From: Actinomycetes bacterium
Lineage (GTDB): Bacteria > Actinomycetota > Thermoleophilia > Gaiellales > F1-60-MAGs149
DNA length: 52,406 nt
Assembly (NCBI GenBank): GCA_025360225.1
Contig: JANYCN010000055.1
Span: forward strand, 1-52,406
Reading direction: 5' to 3'
The notes below the pieces were generated by a model. That model was given only the letters and a program-made list of their open reading frames with translations. It made no database searches and was not told the DNA's origin. The position numbers and the translations under genes are program-made. Positions 24,208 through 32,781 of this stretch are shown in pieces (within the stretch, counting starts at the first letter, position 1; each line of letters starts with the position of its first letter).

Positions 24208-27195
24208 TTGACGTATCGGAGTGGCATCGCACGAAGGTCCATCGGAGCGCTCGTCGCGCTCGCCGTCCTTGGCGTTGTCTCCTCGGCTCAGGCCGCTGTC
24301 ACCGTCACCTCCTTCGCGCCCGCGGGCGCTCTCGCCTCGGCCTCGGTGACGATCACCGGTACGGGCTTCACGGCTGGTACGAACACCGTGACCTTCAACG
24401 GTGTTGCGGCGGCAGCTCCGACGAGCGTCACGGCGACCTCGATGGTTGCCGTCGTACCGGCCGCTGCCACGTCCGGCCCGATCAAGGTCGTCAACACGCT
24501 GAATGGAACCGGCAGCTCTGCGTCGGACTTCTTCGTCTATCCGGCCGGCTTCACGAGCGCGACGGTCGACGCTCCAGCGCACCTGACGCTCGGCACGCCA
24601 GCGACGCTCTCGATCGCCACCGGGCACATGACGGTGCAGACCTTCACGACGACGAGCGCCGCGCAGCGCGTGTTCCTCAAGTGGACCGGGTCGACGATCA
24701 GCAACTGGAGCCTGATCCTGCGCGACCCGACCGGCAACGGCCTCGTGGCCGCCTCCAGCGGCACCGGCACCGACTGGATCGACACGATCGCCCTTGGCGC
24801 CGTCGGCACGTACGCGTTGCAGATCACACCGTCTAACCCGTTCAGTGGCTCGCTGTCGCTAACGGTCTCGTCACCGCCGGCTGACCTCTCCGGAGCGATG
24901 ACGCTAGGCACCGCGAAGGCGTCGACGATCAGCACGGCCGGTCAGAACGCCCTGTACACGTTCACCGGGACGTACGGACATCGGGCGTTCATCGACTTCA
25001 CCGGGTCGACGATCGTCGGCGGAACGGTCTCCTTGCTCGACCCGTCGGGCGTCACGATCAACTCGACGCCGCTCCTGAAGGGCGAGGTCGTGCTCGACAC
25101 GACGCTGCTGTACGGCACGCCGACGGGCGGCACCGGCACCTTCCAGGTCCTGATCGACCCGGCCGGCTCGAACACCGGCGTCGTCAACGCCACCGTGTAT
25201 GACGTCCCGGCCGATCTGACGCCGGCAGCACCGCTCTCGTTGCCCGCTACCGTGTCGACGACGATCACGACGCCGGGACAGAACGCGACGATCCCGTTCC
25301 CGATCATCGCCGGCCACCAGGTCTCGATCTCGATCTCGAACACCGGCTTGATGGTCGGAGCGCTGACGATCTTCAAGGCGGACGGCGCCACACCGCTCAC
25401 CACTGCGACGACCATCCGCACGGCGACCGGCCTGATCGACTCGACTGCGATTCCCATGGGATCGACGGGCCCCTTCTTTCTCAGGTGGGATCCGGTCGGC
25501 GCTTCGACCGGCATCGCGAGCTTCACGTTCAACGACTTCAGCGACGTCGCGAGCTCGCTCACGCTCGGCGCAACGGCGCCGGCGAGCACCGCCGTCACCA
25601 ACGTGTCGACGACGATCCCCGGGCAGAACATCTACCTGACCGTCCCCGGCGCGATCAACGACCGGCTGAGCATCAAGATCACTGGCCTCTCCGGCATCGC
25701 GGGTGGGAAGATCCAGCTCCTCGATGGCGCCAACGCGGTTGTCGGGCAGGCCGTGCTGAGCGCGACCGGGTTCCTCGGGGCGTTGAAGGTGACGACCGCC
25801 GGGCCGTACCGGTTCCTCCTCGACCCGTCGGGGCAGAGCATCGGCACGGTGAGCTACCAGGTGTTCCGCGTCTCCGCTGACCTCGTCGTCGCTGTGAGCC
25901 CGGCGACGGGGCCGGGTGGCCTTGCCGCAACCACGGCGCTCGAGCCAGGCCAGATCGCGACCTTCACGATGACGCCGAGCGCGACCGGCACCATCGCCTT
26001 CTACATCGACGGCGCGCCCGTCACGAAGGGCGGCACCGCGACGCTTCGCGACGCCAGCGAGGCGGTCATCGGCACCCCGTTCACCCTGCTCGCGACGGGA
26101 ACGTGGGCGGAGGGCTTCGCCGTCACCGCCGGAACGCCGTACCACCTTGTCGTCGACCCGGGCGGCGCAAACGTTGGCGCCGTCTCTCTGCGTGCCTATC
26201 TCTCCGTGGCGAGCGCCAGCGGTGGCGTGATCGCCCTCGGCGGCTCTGCGATGTCTGCGACGACGACACAGCGCGGCCAGAACGCGACCTTCACGTTCAC
26301 CGGCACGGCCGGCCACGGCGTCTTCATCAGCATGGCACCGTCGACCGGTGTCGTTGGTGGCCTGCTGAAGCTCTACGACGTGACCGGGACGACGTTGATC
26401 GCCAGCGCGAAGATCGGCTCAGCCGGCGCGTTCATCGACGCGACCACCCTTCCCGGCACGAGCGGGTCAGCGACGGTGTACACGGTGGTCGTTGATCCGA
26501 TCGGGATCCAGACCGGTACCGTGGTCGTCTCCGCCTACGACGTCGTGGGCGCGGTCCCCGTCCCGCTCGGGACGGCCGGCGTCGGTGTGATGGTGTCGAT
26601 CACCTCGATCGGTCAGGTCGGCTTGCTCACGATGAGCGGCATCCCCGCCGGTCAGAAGATCGCGCTGAAGCTGTCGAACCCGGCCTTCTCGGGCAAGCTG
26701 ACGATCACCGACGCCAACAACGCCGCCGTCGTCAATGCCCGTGCGTTCGGCGTTGCGGGGCTGTTCGTCGACACGACGGTCTTCGCGAACGGTGGCACGT
26801 ACACCGTCAAGATCGACCCGACAGCGACGGGACTCGGCACCGCGACGCTGCAGGCCTGGGCCGTCGCAGCACCGTTCGCCACGACGATCGTCGTCGGCGG
26901 CGCCTCCGTCTCGGTCTCTGCGTCGCCGGGCCAGAACGGCACGGTCAGCTTCGATGCCTCGTCGCTGCAGCAGACCGTCCACCTGCAGTTCTCCGGTGTG
27001 ACGATGGGTCTCACCGCCGGGTCTGGCGTGAAGATCACGATCGCGACCCCGAGCGGCACCCAGCTGATCGTGCCGCACAGCATCGGCACGGCAGGCGGCT
27101 CGATGACCGTCGTGCTACCGGCGCTCGGCACGTACGTGATGACGGTCGACCCGCAGTCCGACGCGACCGGCAACCTCGTCGTCCGCGCGTACTAG
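24208..27195 (+). CDS. Large secreted IPT/TIG protein with about eight beta-rich repeats
   Basis: A 995-residue exported protein. The start is a TTG at 24208 with GGAG six bases upstream, giving a clean signal peptide (RRSIGALVALAVLGVVSSAQ, cut after A). Upstream in-frame codons would add a non-signal-like tail. Residues about 30-110 are an IPT/TIG module (VTSFAPAGALASASVTITGT, GTNTVTFNGVAAAAP). The rest is about eight degenerate units of roughly 110 residues, each with a 'GQNATxTFTGTAGH' core, a 'GGxxxLxDxxG' turn and a 'YxVxIDPxGxxTGTVxxxxYDV' end, similar in style to pre-peptidase C-terminal domains. Thr/Ser/Ala/Gly-rich, no cysteine in the repeats, no sorting signal or enzyme domain. Its TAG stop is shared with a repeat element. 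Confidence 0.85.
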   Translation: MTYRSGIARRSIGALVALAVLGVVSSAQAAVTVTSFAPAGALASASVTITGTGFTAGTNTVTFNGVAAAAPTSVTATSMVAVVPAAATSGPIKVVNTLNGTGSSASDFFVYPAGFTSATVDAPAHLTLGTPATLSIATGHMTVQTFTTTSAAQRVFLKWTGSTISNWSLILRDPTGNGLVAASSGTGTDWIDTIALGAVGTYALQITPSNPFSGSLSLTVSSPPADLSGAMTLGTAKASTISTAGQNALYTFTGTYGHRAFIDFTGSTIVGGTVSLLDPSGVTINSTPLLKGEVVLDTTLLYGTPTGGTGTFQVLIDPAGSNTGVVNATVYDVPADLTPAAPLSLPATVSTTITTPGQNATIPFPIIAGHQVSISISNTGLMVGALTIFKADGATPLTTATTIRTATGLIDSTAIPMGSTGPFFLRWDPVGASTGIASFTFNDFSDVASSLTLGATAPASTAVTNVSTTIPGQNIYLTVPGAINDRLSIKITGLSGIAGGKIQLLDGANAVVGQAVLSATGFLGALKVTTAGPYRFLLDPSGQSIGTVSYQVFRVSADLVVAVSPATGPGGLAATTALEPGQIATFTMTPSATGTIAFYIDGAPVTKGGTATLRDASEAVIGTPFTLLATGTWAEGFAVTAGTPYHLVVDPGGANVGAVSLRAYLSVASASGGVIALGGSAMSATTTQRGQNATFTFTGTAGHGVFISMAPSTGVVGGLLKLYDVTGTTLIASAKIGSAGAFIDATTLPGTSGSATVYTVVVDPIGIQTGTVVVSAYDVVGAVPVPLGTAGVGVMVSITSIGQVGLLTMSGIPAGQKIALKLSNPAFSGKLTITDANNAAVVNARAFGVAGLFVDTTVFANGGTYTVKIDPTATGLGTATLQAWAVAAPFATTIVVGGASVSVSASPGQNGTVSFDASSLQQTVHLQFSGVTMGLTAGSGVKITIATPSGTQLIVPHSIGTAGGSMTVVLPALGTYVMTVDPQSDATGNLVVRAY

Positions 27196-27265
27196 CGGTC
27201 TGATTGCGAGATGGCGTGGTCATTCGGCTGCCCATGACCATGCCATCTCGCGATCACACCGCTGG
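27192..27265. repeat. Minimal palindromic element made of two abutting terminal repeats (copy D)
   Basis: The left arm (27195-27224, GCGGTCTGATTGCGAGATGG...) and the reverse complement of the right arm (27233-27262) match at 26 of 30 positions, with only 8 bases between. The arms are the same terminal sequence that bounds copy B. The left border is CTAG (27192-27195), containing the TAG stop of the large secreted protein; the right border is CTGG. The transcript could fold into a 30-bp hairpin, so it may also act as a terminator or 3'-end stabiliser for that gene. Confidence 0.85.
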
Positions 27266-27313
27266 TGCTTCCCCCCACGGACATCTCGAGGCTGGCGTAG
27301 TACCCTGCGAGGG

Positions 27314-27547
27314 ATGCCCGAGCTCTCTCACGTACGCCAGCTGATCGAGACGGCCTTGCCGGGCGCCGTCGTCCGGGTCGAGGACTTCGCCGGCGGCGGC
27401 GGCGACCACCTCACGGCGCACGTCGCCGCGCCGCAGTTCGTGGGCCTCGGGCTGCTTGCCCGACACCGTCTGGTCTACGCGGCCGTGCAGGCCGAGCTTG
27501 ACTCTGGAGCGATCCACGCCCTGTCGATCCAGGCATCGACGCCCTGA
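27314..27547 (+). CDS. bolA: BolA family protein
   Basis: A 77-residue BolA-fold protein. Typical features are the N-terminal helix (VRQLIETALPGAVVRVED), the GGDHLTAHVAAPQFVG strand-loop (BolA/YrbA '..DHx..VxSxxFxG' pattern, with His in GGDHL) and the conserved RHRLVYAAV(Q)AEL helix followed by IHALSIQAS. BolA proteins bind CGFS glutaredoxins through a shared [2Fe-2S] cluster. The monothiol glutaredoxin gene follows after 16 bases, supporting a functional pair. ATG start. Confidence 0.93.
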   Translation: MPELSHVRQLIETALPGAVVRVEDFAGGGGDHLTAHVAAPQFVGLGLLARHRLVYAAVQAELDSGAIHALSIQASTP

Positions 27548-27563
27548 ACCCCTAGGAGCCACC

Positions 27564-27890
27564 GTGTCCGTGATCACCGACGAGCAGGTCCGCGAGCAGA
27601 TCCTCCAGCACATCAACGGCAACCGCGTTGCCCTCTTCATGAAGGGCATGCCCGAGTCGCCGCGCTGTGGCTTCTCCGCCCGTGTCGTGGAGCGGATGAA
27701 CGCGCTCGGGGAGGAGTACGCCGCCGTCGACGTGCTCGTCGACCCACGCATCCGGCAGGTGCTCGCGGCGCACTCCAACTGGCCGACGATCCCCCAGCTG
27801 TTCGTCGACGGGGAGCTGGTTGGTGGCTGCGACATCGTCGAGGAGCTCGCCGAGTCAGGCGAGCTCGCGACGATCGTTCGCGGCGGCTAG
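27564..27890 (+). CDS. grxD: Monothiol glutaredoxin, Grx4/GrxD type
   Basis: A 108-residue single-domain CGFS glutaredoxin. The active site is PESPRCGFSARVV with Cys35; VALFMKGMP precedes it, and WPTIPQLFVDGELVGGCDIV carries the cis-Pro and the GG-C-D glutathione-binding motif. Such proteins ligate a bridging [2Fe-2S] cluster with BolA and take part in Fe-S trafficking rather than disulfide reduction. The GTG at 27564 has a GGAG site upstream. The TAG stop lies in the CTAG that borders repeat element E. Confidence 0.95.
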   Translation: MSVITDEQVREQILQHINGNRVALFMKGMPESPRCGFSARVVERMNALGEEYAAVDVLVDPRIRQVLAAHSNWPTIPQLFVDGELVGGCDIVEELAESGELATIVRGG

Positions 27891-28084
27891 TGCCGCGTCT
27901 GGAGATTGCCGTGCTGATCGCGGGCGCGCTGGATAGCACACCCGCTCGCACGCGCGAGGAGGCGTTCGCCTTGACGCGCTACGTGGCCGAGCTGGAGCGC
28001 GGCTCGCCCCGACTTGTCGGGCAAGGTGCCAGCCGCAGCTCCGCAGCCCGAATTCTGCCCCGAAGCTCCGCGACGGGACACTAG
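27887..28084. repeat. 198-bp CTAG-to-CTAG element (copy E)
   Basis: CTAG occurs at both ends (27887-27890 and 28081-28084). Reading inward, the ends are CTAGTGCCGCGTC and, reversed, CTAGTGTCCCGTC, which agree at 11 of 13 positions. A 70-base internal block (27915-27984) matches reversed 41650-41581 without gaps at 59 of 70 positions by my count. The left CTAG holds the grxD stop codon, and the right end runs into the 5' end of the hydrolase frame. The 64-codon frame inside is not convincing as a gene. Confidence 0.72.
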
Positions 28085-28826
28085 AATCGCCTCTGCGCCC
28101 GGACCGTCCGAGCGGTGCCTGCGCGTCGCAACGTGGAACTGTCGGATGGCGCTCGACCGGAAGGCGAACGCGCTCACCTCGCTCGCGGCTGACGTGCTCG
28201 TGCTCCCCGAAGCGTCGTCCAACCCTCGCGTCGCGGCTGAGGCGGAGTACCTCTGGCGCGGCCGATCTGCGCACAAGGGCCTCGGCGTGCTCGCTCTGAA
28301 CGGATGGCGCCTCGAGGCCCTCGACGATCCCCAGCATCCGTGGGAGCTCGCCGCTCGTCTGCACGACCCGCACGGCCTCGAGTACGCCTCGCTGCTGGCG
28401 CTCTGGACGGTTCAGGCGCCCGGTTGGGGAAGCTACACCCGACAGCTAGCGCGGACGATCGACCGGTGGGGCGAGCGGGTGAGCACCGGGCGGTGGATCG
28501 TCGCCGGCGATCTCAACGCTTCAGCACCTGACCGTCGTCACCTCGCGAACGTGGCGGCGCTGCATGCGCTCGGAATACGATCGGCGTACCACCAGGCACG
28601 CTGTGTGGAGCACGGGGAGGAGGCTCACCCGACGTTGCGCTGGACGGCGCCCGGAGGCGCGCGGCGTACCTACCACTGTGACCTCGTCCTGCTCTCGGCG
28701 GCGCTGACGCCGTTCCTCGTGGACGTCGCCGTTGGCTCGATCGCCGACTGGGTTGAGTCGGGCCTCTCCGATCATTGCCCCGTCACGGTCACCCTGCAGG
28801 ACGACGCGCTCGCCGGGACCGCGTAG
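28014..28826 (+). CDS. Endonuclease/exonuclease/phosphatase (DNase I-fold) family protein
   Basis: The four family motifs are present: RVATWNCRMAL, VLVLPEASSN (metal Glu), WIVAGDLNASAPD and SDHCPVTVTL (catalytic His), plus an HCDLVLLS-type strand before the last. The substrate could be DNA, RNA, lipid or inositol phosphate. The natural protein probably begins just before RVATWN (about 28119), but the only standard in-frame start codons, TTG 28014 and GTG 28026, lie inside repeat element E; CTG 28119 is the alternative. The start therefore is uncertain and about 35 leading residues may be element-derived. The TAG stop is followed by CGGTCTGA, the first bases of the terminal-repeat family. Confidence 0.8.
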   Translation: MSGKVPAAAPQPEFCPEAPRRDTRIASAPGPSERCLRVATWNCRMALDRKANALTSLAADVLVLPEASSNPRVAAEAEYLWRGRSAHKGLGVLALNGWRLEALDDPQHPWELAARLHDPHGLEYASLLALWTVQAPGWGSYTRQLARTIDRWGERVSTGRWIVAGDLNASAPDRRHLANVAALHALGIRSAYHQARCVEHGEEAHPTLRWTAPGGARRTYHCDLVLLSAALTPFLVDVAVGSIADWVESGLSDHCPVTVTLQDDALAGTA

Positions 28827-28847
28827 CGGTCTGACCCGGACTGGCGT

Positions 28848-30599
28848 TCAGGCCGGCGTCGTGCGCGCGATCAGCGTCCCGTGGTCGGAGCGCAGATGCG
28901 GGACAACGAGCCCGACGACGATGCTCACCGCTCGGCGCGCGCCGGCCTGGCGGGTCACGACGGTCGAGCGGTCGGTCGCCGGGTCGTAGCGCACGGTGAT
29001 CGAGCCACTCCGTGTCCTGACGACGATGCGGATCGCCGTGACGACGCCAGCCTCGTCGCGCGTCGTCCGAACGCGATAGCTGTTCCGCCCTGGGTCGACG
29101 GCGGTCGTTGAGTCGTATGCCAGCGAGCGGACGCTCAGGCGTTGCGCGCTACCGCCATCATCATCGTCGCTCCGCGATCGCGAGGAGCGGACGATCGTTC
29201 GATGCTCGCCTACCGCCGCGATGCGCGTGTCGTCCGGACCAGACTCGATCGTGCCGCCGTCCCGCTCGCTCCAGACGAACGAGCCGGTAGCTGCGTCGTA
29301 GCTGATGTCGACCTCTGCTGAGGTGATCGGCGGCGGGGTGACCTGAACCGCGAAGCTCCCGCTGGCAACGTTCCCTGAAGCGTCGTTAGCCGTGCAGCTG
29401 ACGGTCGTGGTGCCGATGGAGAACCGCTCTCCGGAGCGTGGGGAACAGGTGAGGGTTGGCGTCGGGTCGAAGAGGTCAGAGACCGTCACGACGTAGTCGA
29501 CGGTGACGCCGAGCTCATCGATCGCCGTGCGGGTGACGTCGCTCGGGAGGCCGAGGGCCGGTGCTGACCAGTCGGCGACGAAGGGCACGTCCACGCCCGC
29601 CGGGTCGACGTTCCCGGCCGCATCGGTCGCGACGACGTGGATGACGTGGTGACCCTCGTCCGCCAGAAGGAGCCTGTCGGCGGTGGCGCACGGCCTTGCC
29701 GGTGCGCCGTCGAGCGCGCAGGTGAACGTTGCGCCCTGCTCGTTCGCGCTCGCGTGGACCGTCGCGTGGCGGTCCCCGGCGCGCGGGGGATCGACCGTTG
29801 CGGACGTTGTCGGCGCCGTCCGATCGACCGTGAACGTTGCTTGGGCGGGCGTCGATGTCGCGTTCCCCCACGCGTCAGTCGCGTCGATCGAGACGAGGTG
29901 TGACCCTTCTGTGAGCGTCGGCGTGTCGAACGGTGAGGTGCAGCGCGACGGCGTTCCGGCGTCGATCGTGCACGCAAACGTCGCAGGCTCGTCCGCTGCG
30001 AACCCGACCGCGAGCTGCGTCGCGTTCGACGGGTTCGGGGCGACCGGGTCGATCACGACGACCGGAGGGGTGTGATCAGCGGGGGCGCCGTCGAGAACCA
30101 ACGCGAACCCCGAGTCGACCGGCACCGGGCGCCACCGCCCGTCGCTCTGGTAGAGCGCGAAGGGCGGTCCGACGCAGCCGCCAAGGGACAGATCGCCCGC
30201 GCCCTCGACGACCAGGGCGTAGCTGCCGGCGGTGAGGTGACCGAGATGGACGGCGATCGCGGCATCGGTCGCTGTCAGCGAGGTCGGGGACACGTCGACG
30301 GCCAGGAGCGGTGTACCCCCGACTGGCACCAGCGGCGAGGTGGGGTCGGCGGCGCTGCGTGGGACGAGCGGCTGCACCGTGATATGTGCTGAGGCCGCTG
30401 CGGATCCACCGATCCAGATGTGGATCTTCGTGACGTCCGTCTCCGCCGCCAAGGTGAACGGCTGTGCGAACGCGTGCGGGCCGATGACGGCGGCCTGGCC
30501 GGAGGGAACGCACGCCGAGACCGTGCCCGCGAGGGCCGGTTGCACTGCCAGTAGCAACCCCGTGGCAACTGCCGCCACGAGGAGCGCGATTCGTCGCAT
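28848..30599 (-). CDS. Secreted protein with Ig-like and HYR domains
   Basis: A 583-residue exported protein. ATG 30599 has a GGAGG site and a textbook signal peptide (RRIALLVAAVATGLLLAVQP, cut after ALA). Residues about 25-175 form a beta-rich module (AFAQPFTLAAETDVTKIHIW...GSYALVVEGAGD). Two Ig-like units with Cys pairs follow (TFACTIDAGTPSRC; TFTCALDGAPARPC), each ending with 'xVxATDxxGN'. A HYR domain comes next (about residues 375-450, TLTCSPRSGERFSIGTTTVS, CTANDASGNVASGSF). The C-terminal 130 residues hold a Ser/Asp-rich linker and a basic tail with no anchor. An adhesion or surface role is inference. Divergent from the P450 gene. Confidence 0.85.
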   Translation of the reverse strand: MRRIALLVAAVATGLLLAVQPALAGTVSACVPSGQAAVIGPHAFAQPFTLAAETDVTKIHIWIGGSAAASAHITVQPLVPRSAADPTSPLVPVGGTPLLAVDVSPTSLTATDAAIAVHLGHLTAGSYALVVEGAGDLSLGGCVGPPFALYQSDGRWRPVPVDSGFALVLDGAPADHTPPVVVIDPVAPNPSNATQLAVGFAADEPATFACTIDAGTPSRCTSPFDTPTLTEGSHLVSIDATDAWGNATSTPAQATFTVDRTAPTTSATVDPPRAGDRHATVHASANEQGATFTCALDGAPARPCATADRLLLADEGHHVIHVVATDAAGNVDPAGVDVPFVADWSAPALGLPSDVTRTAIDELGVTVDYVVTVSDLFDPTPTLTCSPRSGERFSIGTTTVSCTANDASGNVASGSFAVQVTPPPITSAEVDISYDAATGSFVWSERDGGTIESGPDDTRIAAVGEHRTIVRSSRSRSDDDDGGSAQRLSVRSLAYDSTTAVDPGRNSYRVRTTRDEAGVVTAIRIVVRTRSGSITVRYDPATDRSTVVTRQAGARRAVSIVVGLVVPHLRSDHGTLIARTTPA

Positions 30600-30723
30600 C
30601 ACGCGCACCTCCGCACTATCCATCGACCGCCTAGCGTCAACGCCGAGCCGCCGAACGGGGGATTCCGCCGACCGTTCGCCGCTCGGAGCTCGGCGATCGC
30701 GCTCGATTGGCGATGATGCGGGC

Positions 30724-32019
30724 GTGGACATCCTGGGGATCGGAGCGGTGCGCGCGATCCGGCGCGACCCGCTGAGCTACCTCGCATCGCTCGCCCGGAC
30801 ACCCGGCGGGATCGTGCGAATCCGGATCGGCGGTCTCCGATACATCAACGTCTCGGAGCCGGCGTTGATCACGCGTGTCCTCGTCGACGACGCCGCGTCG
30901 TACACCAAGGGGATGGCGCTCGCCCGCGCTCGCATCCTCCTCGGCGACGGGCTCTTGACCAGCGAGGGAGACCTCCACCGAGCGCAAGCGCGTCGTGTCG
31001 CGCCCGCCTTCGCGCGGCGGCGGATCGTCCGCGACGCGCCCACGTTCGCCCGTGTAGCGGCGGAGACGACCAGGGCGTGGGAGGACGGCGCGACGGTTGA
31101 CGTGTCGGCGGCAATGACGCAGCTGACGCTCCGCGTCGTCGTCTCGACGTTGCTCGGAAGCGGTATCAACGCTCTCGAAGCGACCGCGGTCAGCGAGGCG
31201 CTCACGCTGCTGCTGGACGAGTTCGTCTGGCTCCTCACTCACCCGCTGGGGGCGTGGCGTACGCGCCTTCGGACGCCACGGGTGCGCCGCTTCCTCGCGG
31301 CACGGGACGCCATCCACGACGTGGTCGACCGGCTCGTCGCCGACCATCGGACACACGACGCGGACGCCGATGACGTCCTCTCGACGTTGCTTGGGGATGA
31401 CGGCCCTGGCCACGCCCTCGTCCGCGACGAGGCGGTGACGTTGCTCGTCGCCGGGCACGAGACGACCGCGAGCTGGCTCACGTTCACCTGGCTAGCTCTG
31501 GCAGAACACCCCGACTGTGCGGCGCGCCTGAACGCCGAGCTCGAGGCCGCGCTGCCTGATGCTGACGCGCCGGTCAGCCTCAGCGTCGCCGAGCGGTTGC
31601 CGTACCTGAACGCCGTGCTGGAGGAGGTCCTGCGGCTCTATCCGCCAGCGTGGGGCGTCGGACGTCGGGCCGCCGTAGACACGGAGCTTGCCGGCGAACA
31701 GGTTCGGAGAGGCACGATCGTGTCCGTCTGCCAGCACGCGATGCAGCGCCATCCTCGGTTCTGGGATCGCCCTGACGAGTTCGACCCCGAGCGCTGGCTC
31801 GTTGGCGTGCGGCCAACCCGCGGCGTACACCTTCCGTTCGGCGACGGGCCACGGCGCTGCATCGCCGAGAGCTTCGCCCGAGCAGAGGCGTGCGTCGTGG
31901 TTGCGACGATCGCTCGTCGGTGGCGTCTCCACCGGGTTGACGTTGGGCCGGTCGCCCTCGACGCGCGGATCACGCTCCGCGTGCACGGAGCGCTGGCGAT
32001 GCGCGTCGAGCGGCGCTGA
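30724..32019 (+). CDS. Cytochrome P450
   Basis: A 431-residue soluble P450. All landmarks are visible: the I-helix oxygen-binding motif AGHETTAS, the K-helix ExxR in LEEVLRLYPP, the PERF-like FDPERWLVG, and the heme loop FGDGPRRCIAES with the axial Cys at about residue 379. The helix-C Trp/Arg region (EGDLHRAQARRVAPAF) is also typical. The pattern is closest to CYP families with fatty-acid/xenobiotic activity (CYP102/CYP4-like by the 'HETT' and 'RLYPP' motifs), but the substrate is unknown. No redox partner gene is adjacent. GTG start at 30724; an upstream open frame is antisense to the HYR gene. Confidence 0.95.
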   Translation: MDILGIGAVRAIRRDPLSYLASLARTPGGIVRIRIGGLRYINVSEPALITRVLVDDAASYTKGMALARARILLGDGLLTSEGDLHRAQARRVAPAFARRRIVRDAPTFARVAAETTRAWEDGATVDVSAAMTQLTLRVVVSTLLGSGINALEATAVSEALTLLLDEFVWLLTHPLGAWRTRLRTPRVRRFLAARDAIHDVVDRLVADHRTHDADADDVLSTLLGDDGPGHALVRDEAVTLLVAGHETTASWLTFTWLALAEHPDCAARLNAELEAALPDADAPVSLSVAERLPYLNAVLEEVLRLYPPAWGVGRRAAVDTELAGEQVRRGTIVSVCQHAMQRHPRFWDRPDEFDPERWLVGVRPTRGVHLPFGDGPRRCIAESFARAEACVVVATIARRWRLHRVDVGPVALDARITLRVHGALAMRVERR

Positions 32020-32031
32020 TCGGCCGCTCCG

Positions 32032-32436
32032 TCAGCGGATGGCGCGCATCCGGTTGTTGCGCGGGTTGTGCTCGACCTCGGCGAGACCGAGCGCCTCCAG
32101 GACGGGCGGGACGTAAACGCCGAAGCGGCCGCGTAGGCCCTTCTTCAGACCGTACCACCCGCCGACCGGGTTCTCCTCGGAACGCGCCCACGCCTCCACC
32201 GAGCCCTCCGGTGCGACCTTCTGCTCGTCTGTCCCGCCGAGCGCCACCCAGTCCCCGGCGGATACGAGCATCGCGTGCAGGTCCTCGATGCAGCGGAGCT
32301 GGTAGCGCACCTGCGTGCCGCCGACCTGGGCGACGAGGGCCGGTGGATCGAGCGACGGATCGCGCCACGCGGTGAACGCAGAGGATCCTGGAGGAGTCGT
32401 CAGCGCCCACGGGTCGTCCTTCGTCCCAGTGTTCAT
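32032..32436 (-). CDS. Conserved small protein, function unknown
   Basis: A 134-residue soluble protein. The conserved-looking parts are KDDPWALTTPPGSSAF, ALVAQVGGTQVRYQLRCIED, WVALGGTDEQ and GGWYGLKKGLRGRFGVYVPP followed by HNPRNNRMRAIR. The lack of low-complexity sequence and the sharp motifs argue for a real gene. I recall similar actinobacterial proteins of this length but cannot name a domain with confidence. The ATG at 32436 is the natural start. Convergent with the P450 gene (12 bases apart) and divergent from the 76-residue protein. Confidence 0.75.
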   Translation of the reverse strand: MNTGTKDDPWALTTPPGSSAFTAWRDPSLDPPALVAQVGGTQVRYQLRCIEDLHAMLVSAGDWVALGGTDEQKVAPEGSVEAWARSEENPVGGWYGLKKGLRGRFGVYVPPVLEALGLAEVEHNPRNNRMRAIR

Positions 32437-32496
32437 GGGCCCTATCGTTGCACAGCTCGCAACGCTCCGTCCGATCGCCTCCTTATGCTGTGAACC

Positions 32497-32727
32497 GTGG
32501 ATACGTCGACCCATCGTGAGGCGCTTGCGCAGGCCGTCGATCTCCGCCTCGCTGACCTCTGGCGCGAGCTGTTTGAGATCCCACAGGAGCGATGGGATGC
32601 CGACCTCGTAGGCTGGTTTCTACGCACGGCCTACGGACAGGGGTACTGCGATGCGCTGCGGGAGACCGATCCCGGTGCGCTGTACCGCGAGGTTGCCGAG
32701 GCGGCCTCCGCAACGGCCATCGCGTAG
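32497..32727 (+). CDS. Small hypothetical protein
   Basis: A 76-residue protein starting at GTG 32497: DTSTHREALAQAVDLRLADL, then FEIPQERWDADLVGWFLRTA and YGQGYCDALRETDPGALYRE. It looks like a helical soluble protein with a tryptophan-rich middle and no membrane segment. It lies between the conserved minus-strand gene and ccmE, 54 bases before the latter, so it may be the first gene of the ccm run. No family recognised. Confidence 0.6.
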   Translation: MDTSTHREALAQAVDLRLADLWRELFEIPQERWDADLVGWFLRTAYGQGYCDALRETDPGALYREVAEAASATAIA

Positions 32728-32781
32728 CGACTCCCCGTTTCGACGACGGTCGCCGGTACCAGCCGGCGGTAGACTGCGGCC

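Noticed and set aside
27890-28084. A 64-codon ORF inside element E
   Set aside because: It lies entirely within the repeat, is broken in the related copy F, and has no motif.
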